Assembly (NCBI RefSeq): GCF_019308355.1 | Contig: NZ_JAAGKM010000021.1 | Span: 1-46,286, forward strand | From: Empedobacter falsenii | GTDB lineage: Bacteria > Bacteroidota > Bacteroidia > Flavobacteriales > Weeksellaceae | Length of the DNA stretch: 46,286 nucleotides | Direction of reading: 5' to 3' | Shown: one piece after another, positions 33,147 through 41,981 of the stretch | How the letters are laid out: each line of letters opens with the position of its first letter | Position numbering within the stretch: position 1 is the stretch's first letter | The notes under the pieces: model-generated | Told to the model about the DNA's origin: nothing | What the model saw: the letters and a program-made list of their open reading frames with translations, nothing else | The model's database searches: none | Position numbers and translations under genes: made by a program

Positions 33147-34520
33147 TTATTGAAATGCTCCAATTGTAGGAGTTGTTCCTCGAGGTTGTCCGTTATAATC
33201 TAACGGATATTGTTGCGCAAAAGATATTTTTCCTTTCCCTTTAGCAGGTGATTCATTTTTCACAGCTAATTTATTTGCGAAATAATTTGTATTCTCAAAC
33301 ATCGGATCTAACGTAATACTTGCCAAGAAATTTGGCGCAGTTGTCACATTTAATACTGAAGTATCCGCATTGTGAATAACATTGGTGTCAAATAAATAAT
33401 TGAAAGCCGCACCATCTTTTTTATCCAATAAAATAGCATTTGGCGTGCGTTCATTATATATAATACAATTTCCGAACGTTGCTTTTGTCAAAGCCGAAAC
33501 ATTTTTATCATTGTTTTCGTTACTCAAGAAAAGCGAATAAGCTGGACCAGCACTTGTCGCAAAATTGTAATAATTGGCAAAAGTAGAATGATAAAATTCG
33601 TACGAACCACCATATTCTATTGCTAAAGTTGCCAAATTACTATTATTCATCACCAAGTTGTAACCTGTAATTGTAGCGTTTGTTGCTAAAATTCCATACG
33701 ATTGATTATTAACAATTTTAGCATTACTAATATCTAATTTCGAATTATTTACGTGTAAACCAGTATCTGCACCAATAATTTTTGCATAATTGATTTTTGA
33801 TGTACTATTTGGAGCTAGTTCGATTTTGTTCCATTGATCAGGAATCGAATCGTATTTATTATCATGACGAGCTGAACGAAATTTCACTTCTTCATTCAAA
33901 GCTCCATTTACAGTAAGTTTTGCATTGTTTCCAACTGTTAAACTTGCTCCTTTTTTGAAATAAACTTTTGCACCTTTATCAATTGTTAAATCACTTGTAA
34001 TAGTTAAATTTCCGTCAATTACTTGGGCTTCGTCCATATTCCAATTTGCAGAAGAAATTGTAGCATCTTTTGTATGAATTTTAGCTTTTTCTATCCAAGA
34101 AAGTAACTTGATTTTTTTAGAAGAATTGGTTGTTTTAAAGTTAATTTCGTCATCGTAAAGCGGATTAAGAGGCGCTTCTTGAGCATTTACTTCAACAAAA
34201 ATAAATAAACTATCCTTTTTGCGAATCGGCACATTTTCGAAACTTGTTCCTGCTTTTCCGTCTACATTTATATTGAAAAATGAATTATTTCCACGTGTCA
34301 AATATATTTTTGGAATCACGCGATCATCATTCTCAGGATTATAAATTTTAAGCAGATAGGTTTCAGATTTAGAGAAATTATATACGGTATCTACGGAAAC
34401 GGTATCTTTGCTAAAGCGCAATTCAGAACTAATTGGATCATAGTCAAAATCATCGCGACAAGATTGAAAACCAATCAAAGAAGCAATACCAAGTCCGGCG
34501 ATTAATGTTTTTACGTTCAT
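33147..34520 (-). CDS. Lipoprotein with parallel beta-helix repeats
   Basis: The 457-residue protein has a lipoprotein signal (lipobox GFQSC, Cys21) if started at the ATG at 34520; a second ATG 15 bases upstream (34535) is possible. An N-terminal beta-sandwich region (about 30-140) is followed by repeated short strands (GNLTITSDLTIDKGAKVYFKKGASLTVGNNAKLTVNG, split in repeats, then INYAKI, LDISNAKI, ITGYNLVM) that fit a right-handed beta-helix. The end has the LDYNGQPRG..PTIGAFQ motif common to such proteins. They are usually surface-exposed; ligand unknown. Confidence 0.85.
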   Translation of the reverse strand: MNVKTLIAGLGIASLIGFQSCRDDFDYDPISSELRFSKDTVSVDTVYNFSKSETYLLKIYNPENDDRVIPKIYLTRGNNSFFNINVDGKAGTSFENVPIRKKDSLFIFVEVNAQEAPLNPLYDDEINFKTTNSSKKIKLLSWIEKAKIHTKDATISSANWNMDEAQVIDGNLTITSDLTIDKGAKVYFKKGASLTVGNNAKLTVNGALNEEVKFRSARHDNKYDSIPDQWNKIELAPNSTSKINYAKIIGADTGLHVNNSKLDISNAKIVNNQSYGILATNATITGYNLVMNNSNLATLAIEYGGSYEFYHSTFANYYNFATSAGPAYSLFLSNENNDKNVSALTKATFGNCIIYNERTPNAILLDKKDGAAFNYLFDTNVIHNADTSVLNVTTAPNFLASITLDPMFENTNYFANKLAVKNESPAKGKGKISFAQQYPLDYNGQPRGTTPTIGAFQ

Positions 34521-34624
34521 AAAATTATGATTCATTATATAAGTTTAAACAGCAAATAATAGGTTTTATTGTAGATGGACAAAGATAAAAAATAGATTTT
34601 TATGAATAGATTCACCAAAAATAT

Positions 34625-34654
34625 TTGTACGAATTACTAAAATGTTTATATTTG
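34625..34654 (+). promoter_or_regulatory. Full-consensus promoter in front of the hairpin leader
   Basis: TTG (34625-34627) and TATATTTG (34647-34654) are exactly 19 bases apart. Transcription would begin near 34660 and read the small ORF and hairpin towards rpmE2. Confidence 0.7.
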
Positions 34655-34665
34655 CACCACGAAAA

Positions 34666-34743
34666 ATGTGTACAAGAAGTGCAGGTTTAATTTTAAGAAG
34701 CCCATTACACTCGAAATTAAATTTGCTTAATGTATTGTTTTAA
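34666..34743 (+). CDS. Possible 25-residue small ORF in the rpmE2 leader
   Basis: The frame ATG to TAA encodes MCTRSAGLILRSP..., ending in a hydrophobic NLLNVLF. It starts about 6 bases after the expected transcription start of a perfect promoter, a nearly leaderless layout. The frame covers the hairpin at 34681-34726. It could be a leader peptide, a small protein, or a chance frame inside a non-coding RNA. I do not recognise it. Confidence 0.4.
   Translation: MCTRSAGLILRSPLHSKLNLLNVLF
34681..34726 (+). ncRNA. Hairpin leader or small RNA before rpmE2
   Basis: GCAGGTTTAATTT (34681-34693) pairs over 13 positions with AAATTAAATTTGC (34714-34726), with a 20-base loop. Two pairs are G-U on the plus strand and would be mismatches on the minus strand, so the structure belongs to the plus-strand transcript from the promoter at 34625. 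Its role is unknown. Confidence 0.45.
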
Positions 34744-34764
34744 ATGTTTTTTCAATAAAATTGA

Positions 34765-34795
34765 TTGTAACATTCTGTAAATAATATTATCTTTG
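34765..34795 (+). promoter_or_regulatory. rpmE2: Promoter of rpmE2
   Basis: TTG (34765-34767) and TATCTTTG (34788-34795) are 20 bases apart; the leader to the ATG is about 30 bases. It lies downstream of the hairpin leader, so rpmE2 can be read from two promoters. Confidence 0.65.
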
Positions 34796-34829
34796 CACTC
34801 CAATAAAGTTAACAAAGAAGATTAAAAAA

Positions 34830-35078
34830 ATGAAAAAAGATATCCACCCAACAAATTACCGTTTGGTAGCATTCAAAGATATGTCTAACGAAGATGTGTT
34901 CATCACAAAATCTTGTGCTGATACTAAAGATACATTAGTTGTTGACGGAGTAGAGTACCCATTAATCAAAATGGAGATTTCTTCTACATCTCACCCATTT
35001 TACACAGGTAAAACTAAATTGGTTGATACTGCAGGACGTATCGACAAATTCAGAAGCAAATACGCTAAAAAAGGATAA
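34830..35078 (+). CDS. rpmE2: 50S ribosomal protein L31 type B
   Basis: The 82-residue protein starts MKKDIHPTNYRLVAFKDMS and has the type B features: no CxxC zinc motif, STSHPFYTGKTKLVDTAGR, and the basic tail FRSKYAKKG. Type B L31 is the zinc-independent form that in other bacteria replaces the zinc form at low zinc. No Zur box is clear here. It has its own promoter, a second upstream promoter with a structured leader, and a strong terminator. Confidence 0.96.
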   Translation: MKKDIHPTNYRLVAFKDMSNEDVFITKSCADTKDTLVVDGVEYPLIKMEISSTSHPFYTGKTKLVDTAGRIDKFRSKYAKKG

Positions 35079-35113
35079 GAATAGGCAACTATTTGCAATC
35101 TTTAAAATATATC

Positions 35114-35148
35114 AAAAACCTACAAGAATTTCTTGTAGGTTTTTTTAG
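35114..35148 (+). terminator. Terminator after rpmE2
   Basis: The stem ACCTACAAGA pairs with TCTTGTAGGT across ATT, flanked by AAAAA and seven T. Confidence 0.9.
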
Positions 35149-35167
35149 TTTAATCAGGTTTTAATTA

Positions 35168-35175
35168 TAAATTTG
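35168..35175 (+). promoter_or_regulatory. -7 promoter box of the proline dehydrogenase gene
   Basis: TAAATTTG matches TAnnTTTG, 35 bases before the start; the -33 element is weak (TAG at the expected place). Confidence 0.4.
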
Positions 35176-35210
35176 TAACGTTATATTAACACAAAAAATA
35201 GTTAACTCAC

Positions 35211-36383
35211 ATGTCTTTATTCGACAATACACAGTTTGCTTTCGAATCGAAATCAGATAAAGATTTAAAGAAAGCGTATTACTTATACAAGTTAATCGGA
35301 AGCCCCGCATTGACAAGTTTTGGAACTAAGTTTTTTAATTTACCATTTGCGGTAGATATCCCATTCGTAAAACCTGTAATTCGTGAAACAATCTACAAAC
35401 AATTTGTAGGAGGAGAAACGGCAGAACAAGGTGTGGTTGTCGCAAATGAATTATTTAAATATCACGTAAGTTCTATTTTAGATTATTCTATCGAAGGATT
35501 AACAGAAGAAAAACAATTTGACGAAGTTCGTGACGTTATGTTACACTTGGTTGATTTAGCAAAATCTAATCAATCAATTCCATTTGTAGTATTTAAACCA
35601 ACTGCATTTGGTCGAATCGAATTATTTGAAAAAGTAGGGAAGAAACAAACGTTAACTGCAGAAGAAGAAAAATCTTGGGCTAATATTCGTCAACGTTTCG
35701 AGGCAGTATGTCAAAAAGGATATGATTTGGATGTTAATATCATGGTAGATGCAGAAGAAACTTGGATGCAAGGTTCTGCAGATGATTTGACTGACGAAAT
35801 GATGGTGAAATATAACACAAAACGTGCATTAGTTTGGAATACGTTGCAAATGTATCGTCATGATCGTTTGGCTTATTTGAAAGAAATGCATGCAAAAGCA
35901 GAGCGCGAAGGATATTTCTTAGGATTCAAAATTGTGCGTGGAGCATATATGGAGAAAGAGCGTGCACGTGCGCAAGCCGAAGGTTATCCATCTCCAATTC
36001 AACCAAACAAAGAAGCTTCGGATAGAGATTATAATCTAGCGTTAGAATTTATTGCTTCTCATCACGAGCGTTTTGGTTTATTCGCAGGTTCGCACAACGA
36101 AGAAAGTTGCGAATTGTTAATCAAATTGATGAACGAAAACGGAATTGAGAAAAATAATCCAAATTTCTGGTTTGGACAATTATTTGGAATGAGTGATAAT
36201 ATTTCATTCAACTTGGCGCATTTAGGATACAATATTGCAAAATATTTACCTTACGGGCCAATCAAAGAAGTAATGCCTTACTTGGTTCGTCGAGCACAAG
36301 AAAACACTTCTGTTGCAGGACAAACAGGACGCGAATTGATGCTGATTGAAAAAGAATTAGAGCGTCGTAAAAAATCGAAATAA
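35211..36383 (+). CDS. Proline dehydrogenase
   Basis: The flavoenzyme oxidises proline to pyrroline-5-carboxylate, passing electrons to the quinone pool. The 390-residue protein is the stand-alone type, with no fused P5C dehydrogenase domain. The barrel motifs include MVDAEETWMQ, FKIVRGAYMEKERARA near 243-258 with the substrate-binding region, and the C-terminal YLPYGPIKEVMPYLVRRAQEN, where the paired arginines hold the proline carboxylate. It is a single-gene unit between two terminators; the P5C dehydrogenase must be elsewhere. Confidence 0.95.
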   Translation: MSLFDNTQFAFESKSDKDLKKAYYLYKLIGSPALTSFGTKFFNLPFAVDIPFVKPVIRETIYKQFVGGETAEQGVVVANELFKYHVSSILDYSIEGLTEEKQFDEVRDVMLHLVDLAKSNQSIPFVVFKPTAFGRIELFEKVGKKQTLTAEEEKSWANIRQRFEAVCQKGYDLDVNIMVDAEETWMQGSADDLTDEMMVKYNTKRALVWNTLQMYRHDRLAYLKEMHAKAEREGYFLGFKIVRGAYMEKERARAQAEGYPSPIQPNKEASDRDYNLALEFIASHHERFGLFAGSHNEESCELLIKLMNENGIEKNNPNFWFGQLFGMSDNISFNLAHLGYNIAKYLPYGPIKEVMPYLVRRAQENTSVAGQTGRELMLIEKELERRKKSK

Positions 36384-36401
36384 TCGTATTTTATATAAAG
36401 C

Positions 36402-36431
36402 AAAAATCCACTCAATTTGAGTGGATTTTTT
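36402..36431. terminator. Terminator after the proline dehydrogenase gene
   Basis: The stem AATCCACTCA pairs with TGAGTGGATT, flanked by A and T runs, between convergent genes. Confidence 0.85.
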
Positions 36432-36433
36432 GA

Positions 36434-36742
36434 TTAATTATTATTTTTCTTGATTCTAATCTTGCCTTTATGTTCATGATACATCATACAAGTTGCTTTA
36501 TTTTCTAACTCTTTGCATGTTTTTTCAAAATCATAAATAACACTCACGGTTTCACCTTCTTTTTTGTCTGAAAATATTTCATTGTTACAAACCAAATAAT
36601 CCTCTTTGTCATCAACACGAATGTAAGTTCCTGTACAATCTCTCACAATCGTTCCAGTAAATAATCGATCGTGTTTAATACTTGTACTGCAAGAAGATAG
36701 GGCTAAGGTAAGGAGAGTAGTTAATGAGAAAAGTAGTTTCAT
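36434..36742 (-). CDS. Small lipoprotein, 102 residues
   Basis: A lipoprotein signal (MKLLFSLTTLLTLALSSC, Cys18) precedes an 84-residue domain with beta strands and four further cysteines (RDCTG, YLVCNN, EKTCKEL, KATCMMYH), which might form disulfides in the periplasm. The end is basic (KGKIRIKK). I do not recognise the family. It lies between the end of the proline dehydrogenase gene and the cupin gene and has no clear operon partner. Confidence 0.75.
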   Translation of the reverse strand: MKLLFSLTTLLTLALSSCSTSIKHDRLFTGTIVRDCTGTYIRVDDKEDYLVCNNEIFSDKKEGETVSVIYDFEKTCKELENKATCMMYHEHKGKIRIKKNNN

Positions 36743-36811
36743 ATTTTGATAAATTAATAATCATAAATATAAAGTTTTTTATAGTGTAAATAAATAGAGT
36801 TTAACTATATT

Positions 36812-37123
36812 TTAAAAACTTTTTTTATTAAAATTTAGAATAACCAACATCATCGAATCTTGTAAGGAAGTCACTTGATGAATAACTTTTGGAGGAAGAA
36901 TATATTCGTCAAATTCTTTTAAATTGACAATCTCAATTTTTGAATCAATTTCTATTTCACCTTTCAGCATTAAAATTTTTGCATTTACAGGTAATTGATG
37001 ATCGATTAATTTCAAACTTTTTTTTAGTCCAAAAGCAACAACACGCGTATCATCATTTCTGAAAATGATTTTTATAATTGGTTTTTCCGATTCCGAAATC
37101 TGATCTAAAATGGCATGTAACAT
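36812..37123 (-). CDS. Small cupin-like protein
   Basis: The 103-residue cytoplasmic protein has a cupin-like strand pattern: IIFRNDDTRVVAFGLKK, then HQLPVNAKILMLKGEIEID (the first cupin motif region) and EYILPPKVIHQVTSLQDSMMLVIL (the second). The usual two-His metal site is only partly present (His42 and His87 region), so metal binding is uncertain. Such proteins are often small-molecule binding or stress-related. It is transcribed alone, divergent from priA. Confidence 0.7.
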   Translation of the reverse strand: MLHAILDQISESEKPIIKIIFRNDDTRVVAFGLKKSLKLIDHQLPVNAKILMLKGEIEIDSKIEIVNLKEFDEYILPPKVIHQVTSLQDSMMLVILNFNKKSF

Positions 37124-37271
37124 AATGATAGTTTTTGAATTCTCTTAAAATTAGTATTAATTCTTCAAACTATCTGAAAATGAAATATTAATAATTTGTG
37201 AAATTTTAAGCAATTGTAATCTTCATTCTTAACACAAAAAAATGTTTAACTTGCGTTTTTAATCATATAAA

Positions 37272-39731
37272 ATGACAACGAATTATTTTGCCGAAATTAT
37301 TTTACCACTTTCATTAAATGGAACATTTACATACCATCTTTCTGAAATTGATTTACAGCAAATTAAAGTTGGTCAGCGTGTTTCCGTGCCTTTCGGAACG
37401 CAAAAATTATATACAGGAATTGTACATTCTATTCATCAAAATGCGCCAGAATTATACAAAACAAAGGCGATTCATGCTTTTTTGGATGATGAACCTTTGG
37501 TGACGCAAACGCAAATTAATTTTTGGGAATGGATGGCGAATTATTATATGTGTTCACTGGGCGATGTTTTTCGAAATGCTTTTCCTTCTGCATTAAAATT
37601 AGAATCTCAAACTTTTGTTCGATTAATTAATCCAAATTATGAAACAATTGAAGAGCTAAATGATTATGAATTCTTAGTTTTTGAAGCGTTGAAATTGCGT
37701 GAAATCATTTCAGTTGAAGAAGCAGCTTTAATTGTAGACGAGAAATCAGCAATTCCAACACTTAAATTATTAATTGATAAAGGAATTATTCGGTTAGATG
37801 AAAAACTGAACGAAAAATATACGCCAAAAATTGATAATTATGTCCGATTACATCCAGATTTAAAAGGAAATGAAACTGCCTTTATCGAGATTTTAAATCA
37901 ATTAAATAAAGCACCAAAACAGCGCGAAACCTTGTTGCAATTGATTACGTTAGAAACGCAATCGCAAGAAAAACCGCTAAAAGTTGCAGATTTTATAAAA
38001 CAAGGTGCGACAAATGCTGTACTTAAATCTTTAGCAGAAAAAGGAGCAGTTGAAATTTATCAACATCAAACTTCTCGTGTAGATGAAGATGAGAAAGAAG
38101 TTGCTGAAATTGCTGAATTGACCTTGAAACAAATTGCAGCTTTAAATCAAATTAAAGAAGATTTTAAGGATAAATCAACCGTTTTATTACATGGTGTAAC
38201 ATCAAGTGGAAAGACAGAAATTTATCTAAAATTGATGGAACAAGTAATTGCGAAAGGAAATAAAGTGTTGTACTTATTACCAGAAATTTCTGTGACAACT
38301 CAAATTGTTCATCGAATCAAAAAACATTTTGGAGAAAGAGTAGGAGTTTATCATTCGAAATTCAATCAAAATGAACGTGTAGAATTGTGGCAGAAAACCT
38401 TGAATGGCGATTTTGATATTATCATTGGTCCACGAACAGCGTTGTATTTGCCTTTTGATAATTTAGGAATGATTATCGTGGATGAAGAGCACGAATCTTC
38501 TTATAAACAAATGGATGTAAAACCATTTTTTCATGCGCGCGATATGGCGATGTTGCTTGGAGGAATGATGAATGCGAAGGTTTTATTAGGTTCAGCGACA
38601 CCTTCGGCTGAAAGTTATTATAATGCGAAAAATAAAAAATATGGTTATGTCGAATTAACTGAACGTTTTGGGAGTATAAAATTACCCGAAATTAATTTGA
38701 TTGACCTCAAAAAAGCGCAAAAGGAAAAAGAAATTACAGAAGATATTTCGCATACACTTCGTGATGAAATTTTCAATCAATTGCATCAAAAAAAGCAAGT
38801 CATTTTATTTCAGAATCGTCGTGGATATGCGCCAATTATGGAATGTAATACGTGCGGTCATACGCCCGAATGTCCAAATTGCGATGTCAGTTTAACATAT
38901 CATAAATTCTCTAATCAACTAAAATGTCATTATTGTGGTTATGCACAAGCAAAACCTTTGCGTTGCCCGAGTTGTGGTTCGCATGAATTGAATACAAAAG
39001 GTTTGGGAACGGAGCAGATAGAACAGCAAGTTCAAACAATTTTTCCTGAAGCAAAAGTTCGAAGAATGGATGTCGATTCGATGCGAGGGAAATTTGCGTA
39101 CGAAAAATTGATCGAAGATTTTGAGAACAAAGAAATTGATATTTTAATTGGAACTCAAATGATTACAAAAGGTTTTGATTTTGGAAATGTTAATTTTGTT
39201 AGTGTTATTCGAGCAGATTCTTTGTTAAATTTTCCTGATTTTAGAGCGCACGAAAAAGCGTTTCAATTGTTAACGCAAGTTTCTGGTCGTGCAGGTCGTC
39301 GTCAAGAACAAGGAAAAGTATTGATTCAATCTTTTCAGCCCGAACATCAGATTTTGCAAAATGTCACAACCTACAGTTATGCACCAACGATGAAAGATAT
39401 TTTGTATGAGCGAAAAGAATTTTTGTATCCTCCTTATTCACGGTTAATCAAGTTGCGTTTCAAGCATAAAAATAAAGAGCGTTTGGATAAAACGGCGGCT
39501 CAATTAGTCGTTTTGCTTAAACCAAGTTTTGATGCAAAATGTTTACTTGGTCCAGAAACGCCTTCGATTGGACGAATCAATAATTTATATATTACAGATG
39601 TGATGATTAAAATTCGACCAAATCAATCACCTCAAAAAGTAAAAGATTTAATTCAAGCAAAAATAGATCAATTGCATACAATTGCAGCTTTTCGTTCGGT
39701 ACGAATTGATGTTGATGTTGATCCAGTTTAA
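37272..39731 (+). CDS. priA: Primosomal protein N' (replication restart helicase PriA)
   Basis: PriA recognises stalled forks and reloads the replicative helicase. The 819-residue protein has the N-terminal 3'-end-binding domain (about 1-110), a winged helix, and the superfamily 2 helicase core with Walker A GVTSSGKTE (near 308) and DEEH (near 404). A zinc region with four CxxC pairs (CNTCG, CPNC, CHYC, CPSC; about 524-571) follows, then QVSGRAGR motif VI. All motifs are present. It is a single gene with a long perfect terminator. Confidence 0.98.
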   Translation: MTTNYFAEIILPLSLNGTFTYHLSEIDLQQIKVGQRVSVPFGTQKLYTGIVHSIHQNAPELYKTKAIHAFLDDEPLVTQTQINFWEWMANYYMCSLGDVFRNAFPSALKLESQTFVRLINPNYETIEELNDYEFLVFEALKLREIISVEEAALIVDEKSAIPTLKLLIDKGIIRLDEKLNEKYTPKIDNYVRLHPDLKGNETAFIEILNQLNKAPKQRETLLQLITLETQSQEKPLKVADFIKQGATNAVLKSLAEKGAVEIYQHQTSRVDEDEKEVAEIAELTLKQIAALNQIKEDFKDKSTVLLHGVTSSGKTEIYLKLMEQVIAKGNKVLYLLPEISVTTQIVHRIKKHFGERVGVYHSKFNQNERVELWQKTLNGDFDIIIGPRTALYLPFDNLGMIIVDEEHESSYKQMDVKPFFHARDMAMLLGGMMNAKVLLGSATPSAESYYNAKNKKYGYVELTERFGSIKLPEINLIDLKKAQKEKEITEDISHTLRDEIFNQLHQKKQVILFQNRRGYAPIMECNTCGHTPECPNCDVSLTYHKFSNQLKCHYCGYAQAKPLRCPSCGSHELNTKGLGTEQIEQQVQTIFPEAKVRRMDVDSMRGKFAYEKLIEDFENKEIDILIGTQMITKGFDFGNVNFVSVIRADSLLNFPDFRAHEKAFQLLTQVSGRAGRRQEQGKVLIQSFQPEHQILQNVTTYSYAPTMKDILYERKEFLYPPYSRLIKLRFKHKNKERLDKTAAQLVVLLKPSFDAKCLLGPETPSIGRINNLYITDVMIKIRPNQSPQKVKDLIQAKIDQLHTIAAFRSVRIDVDVDPV

Positions 39732-39735
39732 AATA

Positions 39736-39769
39736 AAAACCTCCCAAAAGTTAACTTTTGGGAGGTTTT
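39736..39769. terminator. Terminator shared by priA and the small membrane-protein operon
   Basis: A perfect 34-base palindrome (AAAACCTCCCAAAAGTT and its complement) lies between the convergent genes. Confidence 0.9.
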
Positions 39770-39773
39770 CTTG

Positions 39774-40148
39774 TTAAGATTCTAAACTTCTTAAATATTG
39801 TTGTTGTAAAGATCGTCGTCTGCCTTTCATAAATAAGAAAAGGTTTAGCATCAACATTATTCCTAAATAAATGGCGAAACCACCAATTTTTGTACTTAAT
39901 TTTACAATTAAATCTTCGGTTGTAGCGATAGAAGTCATGTAAACAATTAGCATGGCGAAACCGATATTCAAAAGATAAAAACCAATTTTGAACAATGAAT
40001 TTGTTGCGCTTGCAATATCTTCTTTTTGATGAAAAATATCGTACATAAATATTTTTCCATTTTTGAATAAAACGTTAGAAACTGCGATTGTCATTAATAT
40101 TGCCACTGGTAAGTAAACCAAATATGCAATTAGATTGTAATTTGTCAT
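39774..40148 (-). CDS. Small membrane protein (paralog of its upstream neighbour)
   Basis: The 124-residue protein has about three membrane segments (near 8-27, 52-71 and 86-107) and a basic tail (KGRRRSLQQQ). The pattern AYLVYLP...VLFKNGKIFM...IASATNSLFKIGFYLLNIGFAML matches the protein encoded just upstream at 40161-40508, so the two come from a duplication. It is the last gene of the GbsR-like operon, 12 bases after its paralog. The family is not one I can name; a membrane sensor or transporter helper is speculation. Confidence 0.75.
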   Translation of the reverse strand: MTNYNLIAYLVYLPVAILMTIAVSNVLFKNGKIFMYDIFHQKEDIASATNSLFKIGFYLLNIGFAMLIVYMTSIATTEDLIVKLSTKIGGFAIYLGIMLMLNLFLFMKGRRRSLQQQYLRSLES

Positions 40149-40160
40149 AATTTGCTGTGT

Positions 40161-40508
40161 TTAAGTGTTTATTTTTTTGCTTTTTCTTGCAATATAAATA
40201 ATTGATAAATTAATAAAATGTAATATTCCGAGGATTAATAATATAAATCCAATTTTGTAGGACAATGAAGAAAACATGATGGTAATGGAGTCAACTTGTT
40301 CCCAGTTTTGTAAACTTATTGCCGAAAAACCTAAATTGACCAAATAGTATCCAATCAATAAAAGATTATTAATCGATTGACAAACAGAATGATTATCGAT
40401 TAAGTTTGTCAAGTACACAAAACCAATTTTATACACTTTCCAACCAATAAAAATGGTGATGTAGAAAGTAATAATCAGATAAATGATATACGAAATAATA
40501 TTATACAT
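40161..40508 (-). CDS. Small membrane protein (paralog of its downstream neighbour)
   Basis: The 115-residue protein has three membrane segments (near 5-23, 49-66 and 88-108). SYIIYL...KVYKIGFVYL...SVCQSINNLLLIGYYLVNLGFSAI aligns with the neighbour at 39774-40148, including the central GYYLVNLGF/GFYLLNIGF motif. It follows the GbsR-like regulator gene by 52 bases on the same strand. The function is unknown; the tandem pair may form a heteromeric membrane complex. Confidence 0.75.
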   Translation of the reverse strand: MYNIISYIIYLIITFYITIFIGWKVYKIGFVYLTNLIDNHSVCQSINNLLLIGYYLVNLGFSAISLQNWEQVDSITIMFSSLSYKIGFILLILGILHFINLSIIYIARKSKKINT

Positions 40509-40560
40509 ATTGAATTTTCAATAATTTTTGAAATTTGTGATTCAAAAAAATACGAATTGA

Positions 40561-41061
40561 TTATTTCATCAAATTCGTGATTTTTCCTACCAACCAATGC
40601 TCATCAGATTTGATGGCAAGGTCCATTATATTATTGATTTTTGTTGAAACAGAAGATAAATCTTGTAATAATTTAGCAAATTCTTTTGCGTCATCAGATT
40701 GATCATCAATATTTTTTAATGTATCTAAAAAATCAATTACTGGCTCTATTTCACGCTTTCTGCGTTCTTTTGTAATTTGTTTGAATAAATACCAAACATC
40801 TTTATCGGCAACAAAATATTCTTTACGTTCTCCTTTTATCAATTCTTTTCTTACAATTCCCCAATCCATCAAAGCACGCAAATTCATATTTGCATTTCCG
40901 CGAGAAATTTGTAATTCCTCCATAATTTGATCTGTAGAAATAGGTTCATTATACGTTAATAATAATGCATGAACTTGTGCCATAGTACGATTTATTCCCC
41001 AGTTAACAGCGAAAGTTCCCCAAGTTTGAACAAATTTTTCTTTTGATTCTTCTAATTTCAT
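40561..41061 (-). CDS. GbsR/MarR-family transcriptional regulator
   Basis: The 166-residue protein has the GbsR-type winged helix: FAVNWGINRTMAQVHALLLTY (about 18-38), then STDQIMEELQISRGNANMNLRALMDWGIV as the recognition helix-wing, and a C-terminal helical dimer domain. GbsR in Bacillus represses choline uptake genes. Here it heads an operon with two small membrane proteins and diverges from the MacB-like exporter operon with a 173-base gap, so it may control either side. The ligand cannot be told from the sequence. Confidence 0.9.
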   Translation of the reverse strand: MKLEESKEKFVQTWGTFAVNWGINRTMAQVHALLLTYNEPISTDQIMEELQISRGNANMNLRALMDWGIVRKELIKGERKEYFVADKDVWYLFKQITKERRKREIEPVIDFLDTLKNIDDQSDDAKEFAKLLQDLSSVSTKINNIMDLAIKSDEHWLVGKITNLMK

Positions 41062-41234
41062 TGCAATTATTATTTACACAAATATATATAAATTTCTATA
41101 CTTTCAAAAATTATTGAAAATTAATTTTGAAAAATATTTTAGCGCTATTTATAAGATAAATCTTAAACTTGCTTGTAACATTTTTCTTATAATTTCGACT
41201 TATCTGTTATCTTTATTGAAATTTACAACAATCT

Positions 41235-41924
41235 ATGATATCTATTCGAGATTTAAATAAATCCTACATAATGGGAAAAAACAAACTTCACGTACTCAAA
41301 GGAATTAACCTTGAGATTACGGAAGGCGAATTTGTTGCGATTATGGGATCTTCGGGTTCGGGGAAATCAACTTTATTGAATATCATTGGAATGTTGGACG
41401 AGCATGATACAGGTATTTATGAATTGGACGGTGTTAGAATTGAGAAGTTAAACGAAACTAAAGCGGCTAATTATCGAAACAAATTTTTAGGATTTATTTT
41501 TCAATCTTATAATTTAATTAGTTTCAAAAATGTATTAGAAAATGTAGCGTTACCGTTGTATTATCAAAAAGTAAAACGTTCGGATCGAAATAGAATAGCG
41601 CTTAGTTATCTGGAAAGAGTGGGGTTGGAGCCTTGGGCTACTCATATGCCAAATGAACTTTCGGGTGGACAAAAACAACGTGTTGCAATTGCGCGTGCAT
41701 TGGCTGCAAAACCAAAATTGTTATTGGCGGATGAGCCTACAGGAGCGCTGGATACAAAGACTTCGCAAGAAGTAATGCACCTGATTCAAGAAATTAATGA
41801 CGAAGGTAAAACAATTGTAATGGTGACGCATGAAGATGATATTGCAAATATGTGTAAACGTATTGTTCGTCTTAAAGATGGTGTAATTGTAAGTGACGAA
41901 AAAGTAGAACAAGTAAGAGTTTAA
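41235..41924 (+). CDS. ABC transporter ATP-binding protein, MacB/LolD type
   Basis: The 229-residue ATPase has Walker A GSSGSGKST (about 39-47), Q-loop FQSYNLI, signature LSGGQKQRVAIARAL (about 142-156), Walker B LLLADEPTGALD and the switch His in VTHEDD. It belongs to the MacB/LolD group that works with FtsX-like permeases. The two permease genes and the adaptor gene follow on the same strand. The spacing to the first permease is 57 bases. The upstream region has TGTAAC at 41175 but no clear matching -10. Confidence 0.95.
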   Translation: MISIRDLNKSYIMGKNKLHVLKGINLEITEGEFVAIMGSSGSGKSTLLNIIGMLDEHDTGIYELDGVRIEKLNETKAANYRNKFLGFIFQSYNLISFKNVLENVALPLYYQKVKRSDRNRIALSYLERVGLEPWATHMPNELSGGQKQRVAIARALAAKPKLLLADEPTGALDTKTSQEVMHLIQEINDEGKTIVMVTHEDDIANMCKRIVRLKDGVIVSDEKVEQVRV

Positions 41925-41981
41925 TGATTTTCGAATCTCAAACTTCGTAAATCATAAATCAAAGAATCTTAAATATAAAAT

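Noticed and set aside
41170-41200. Third copy of the TGTAAC/GCATCT promoter before the exporter operon
   Set aside because: TGTAAC is present but the sequence 15 bases on (TCGACT) matches GCATCT at only three of six positions.
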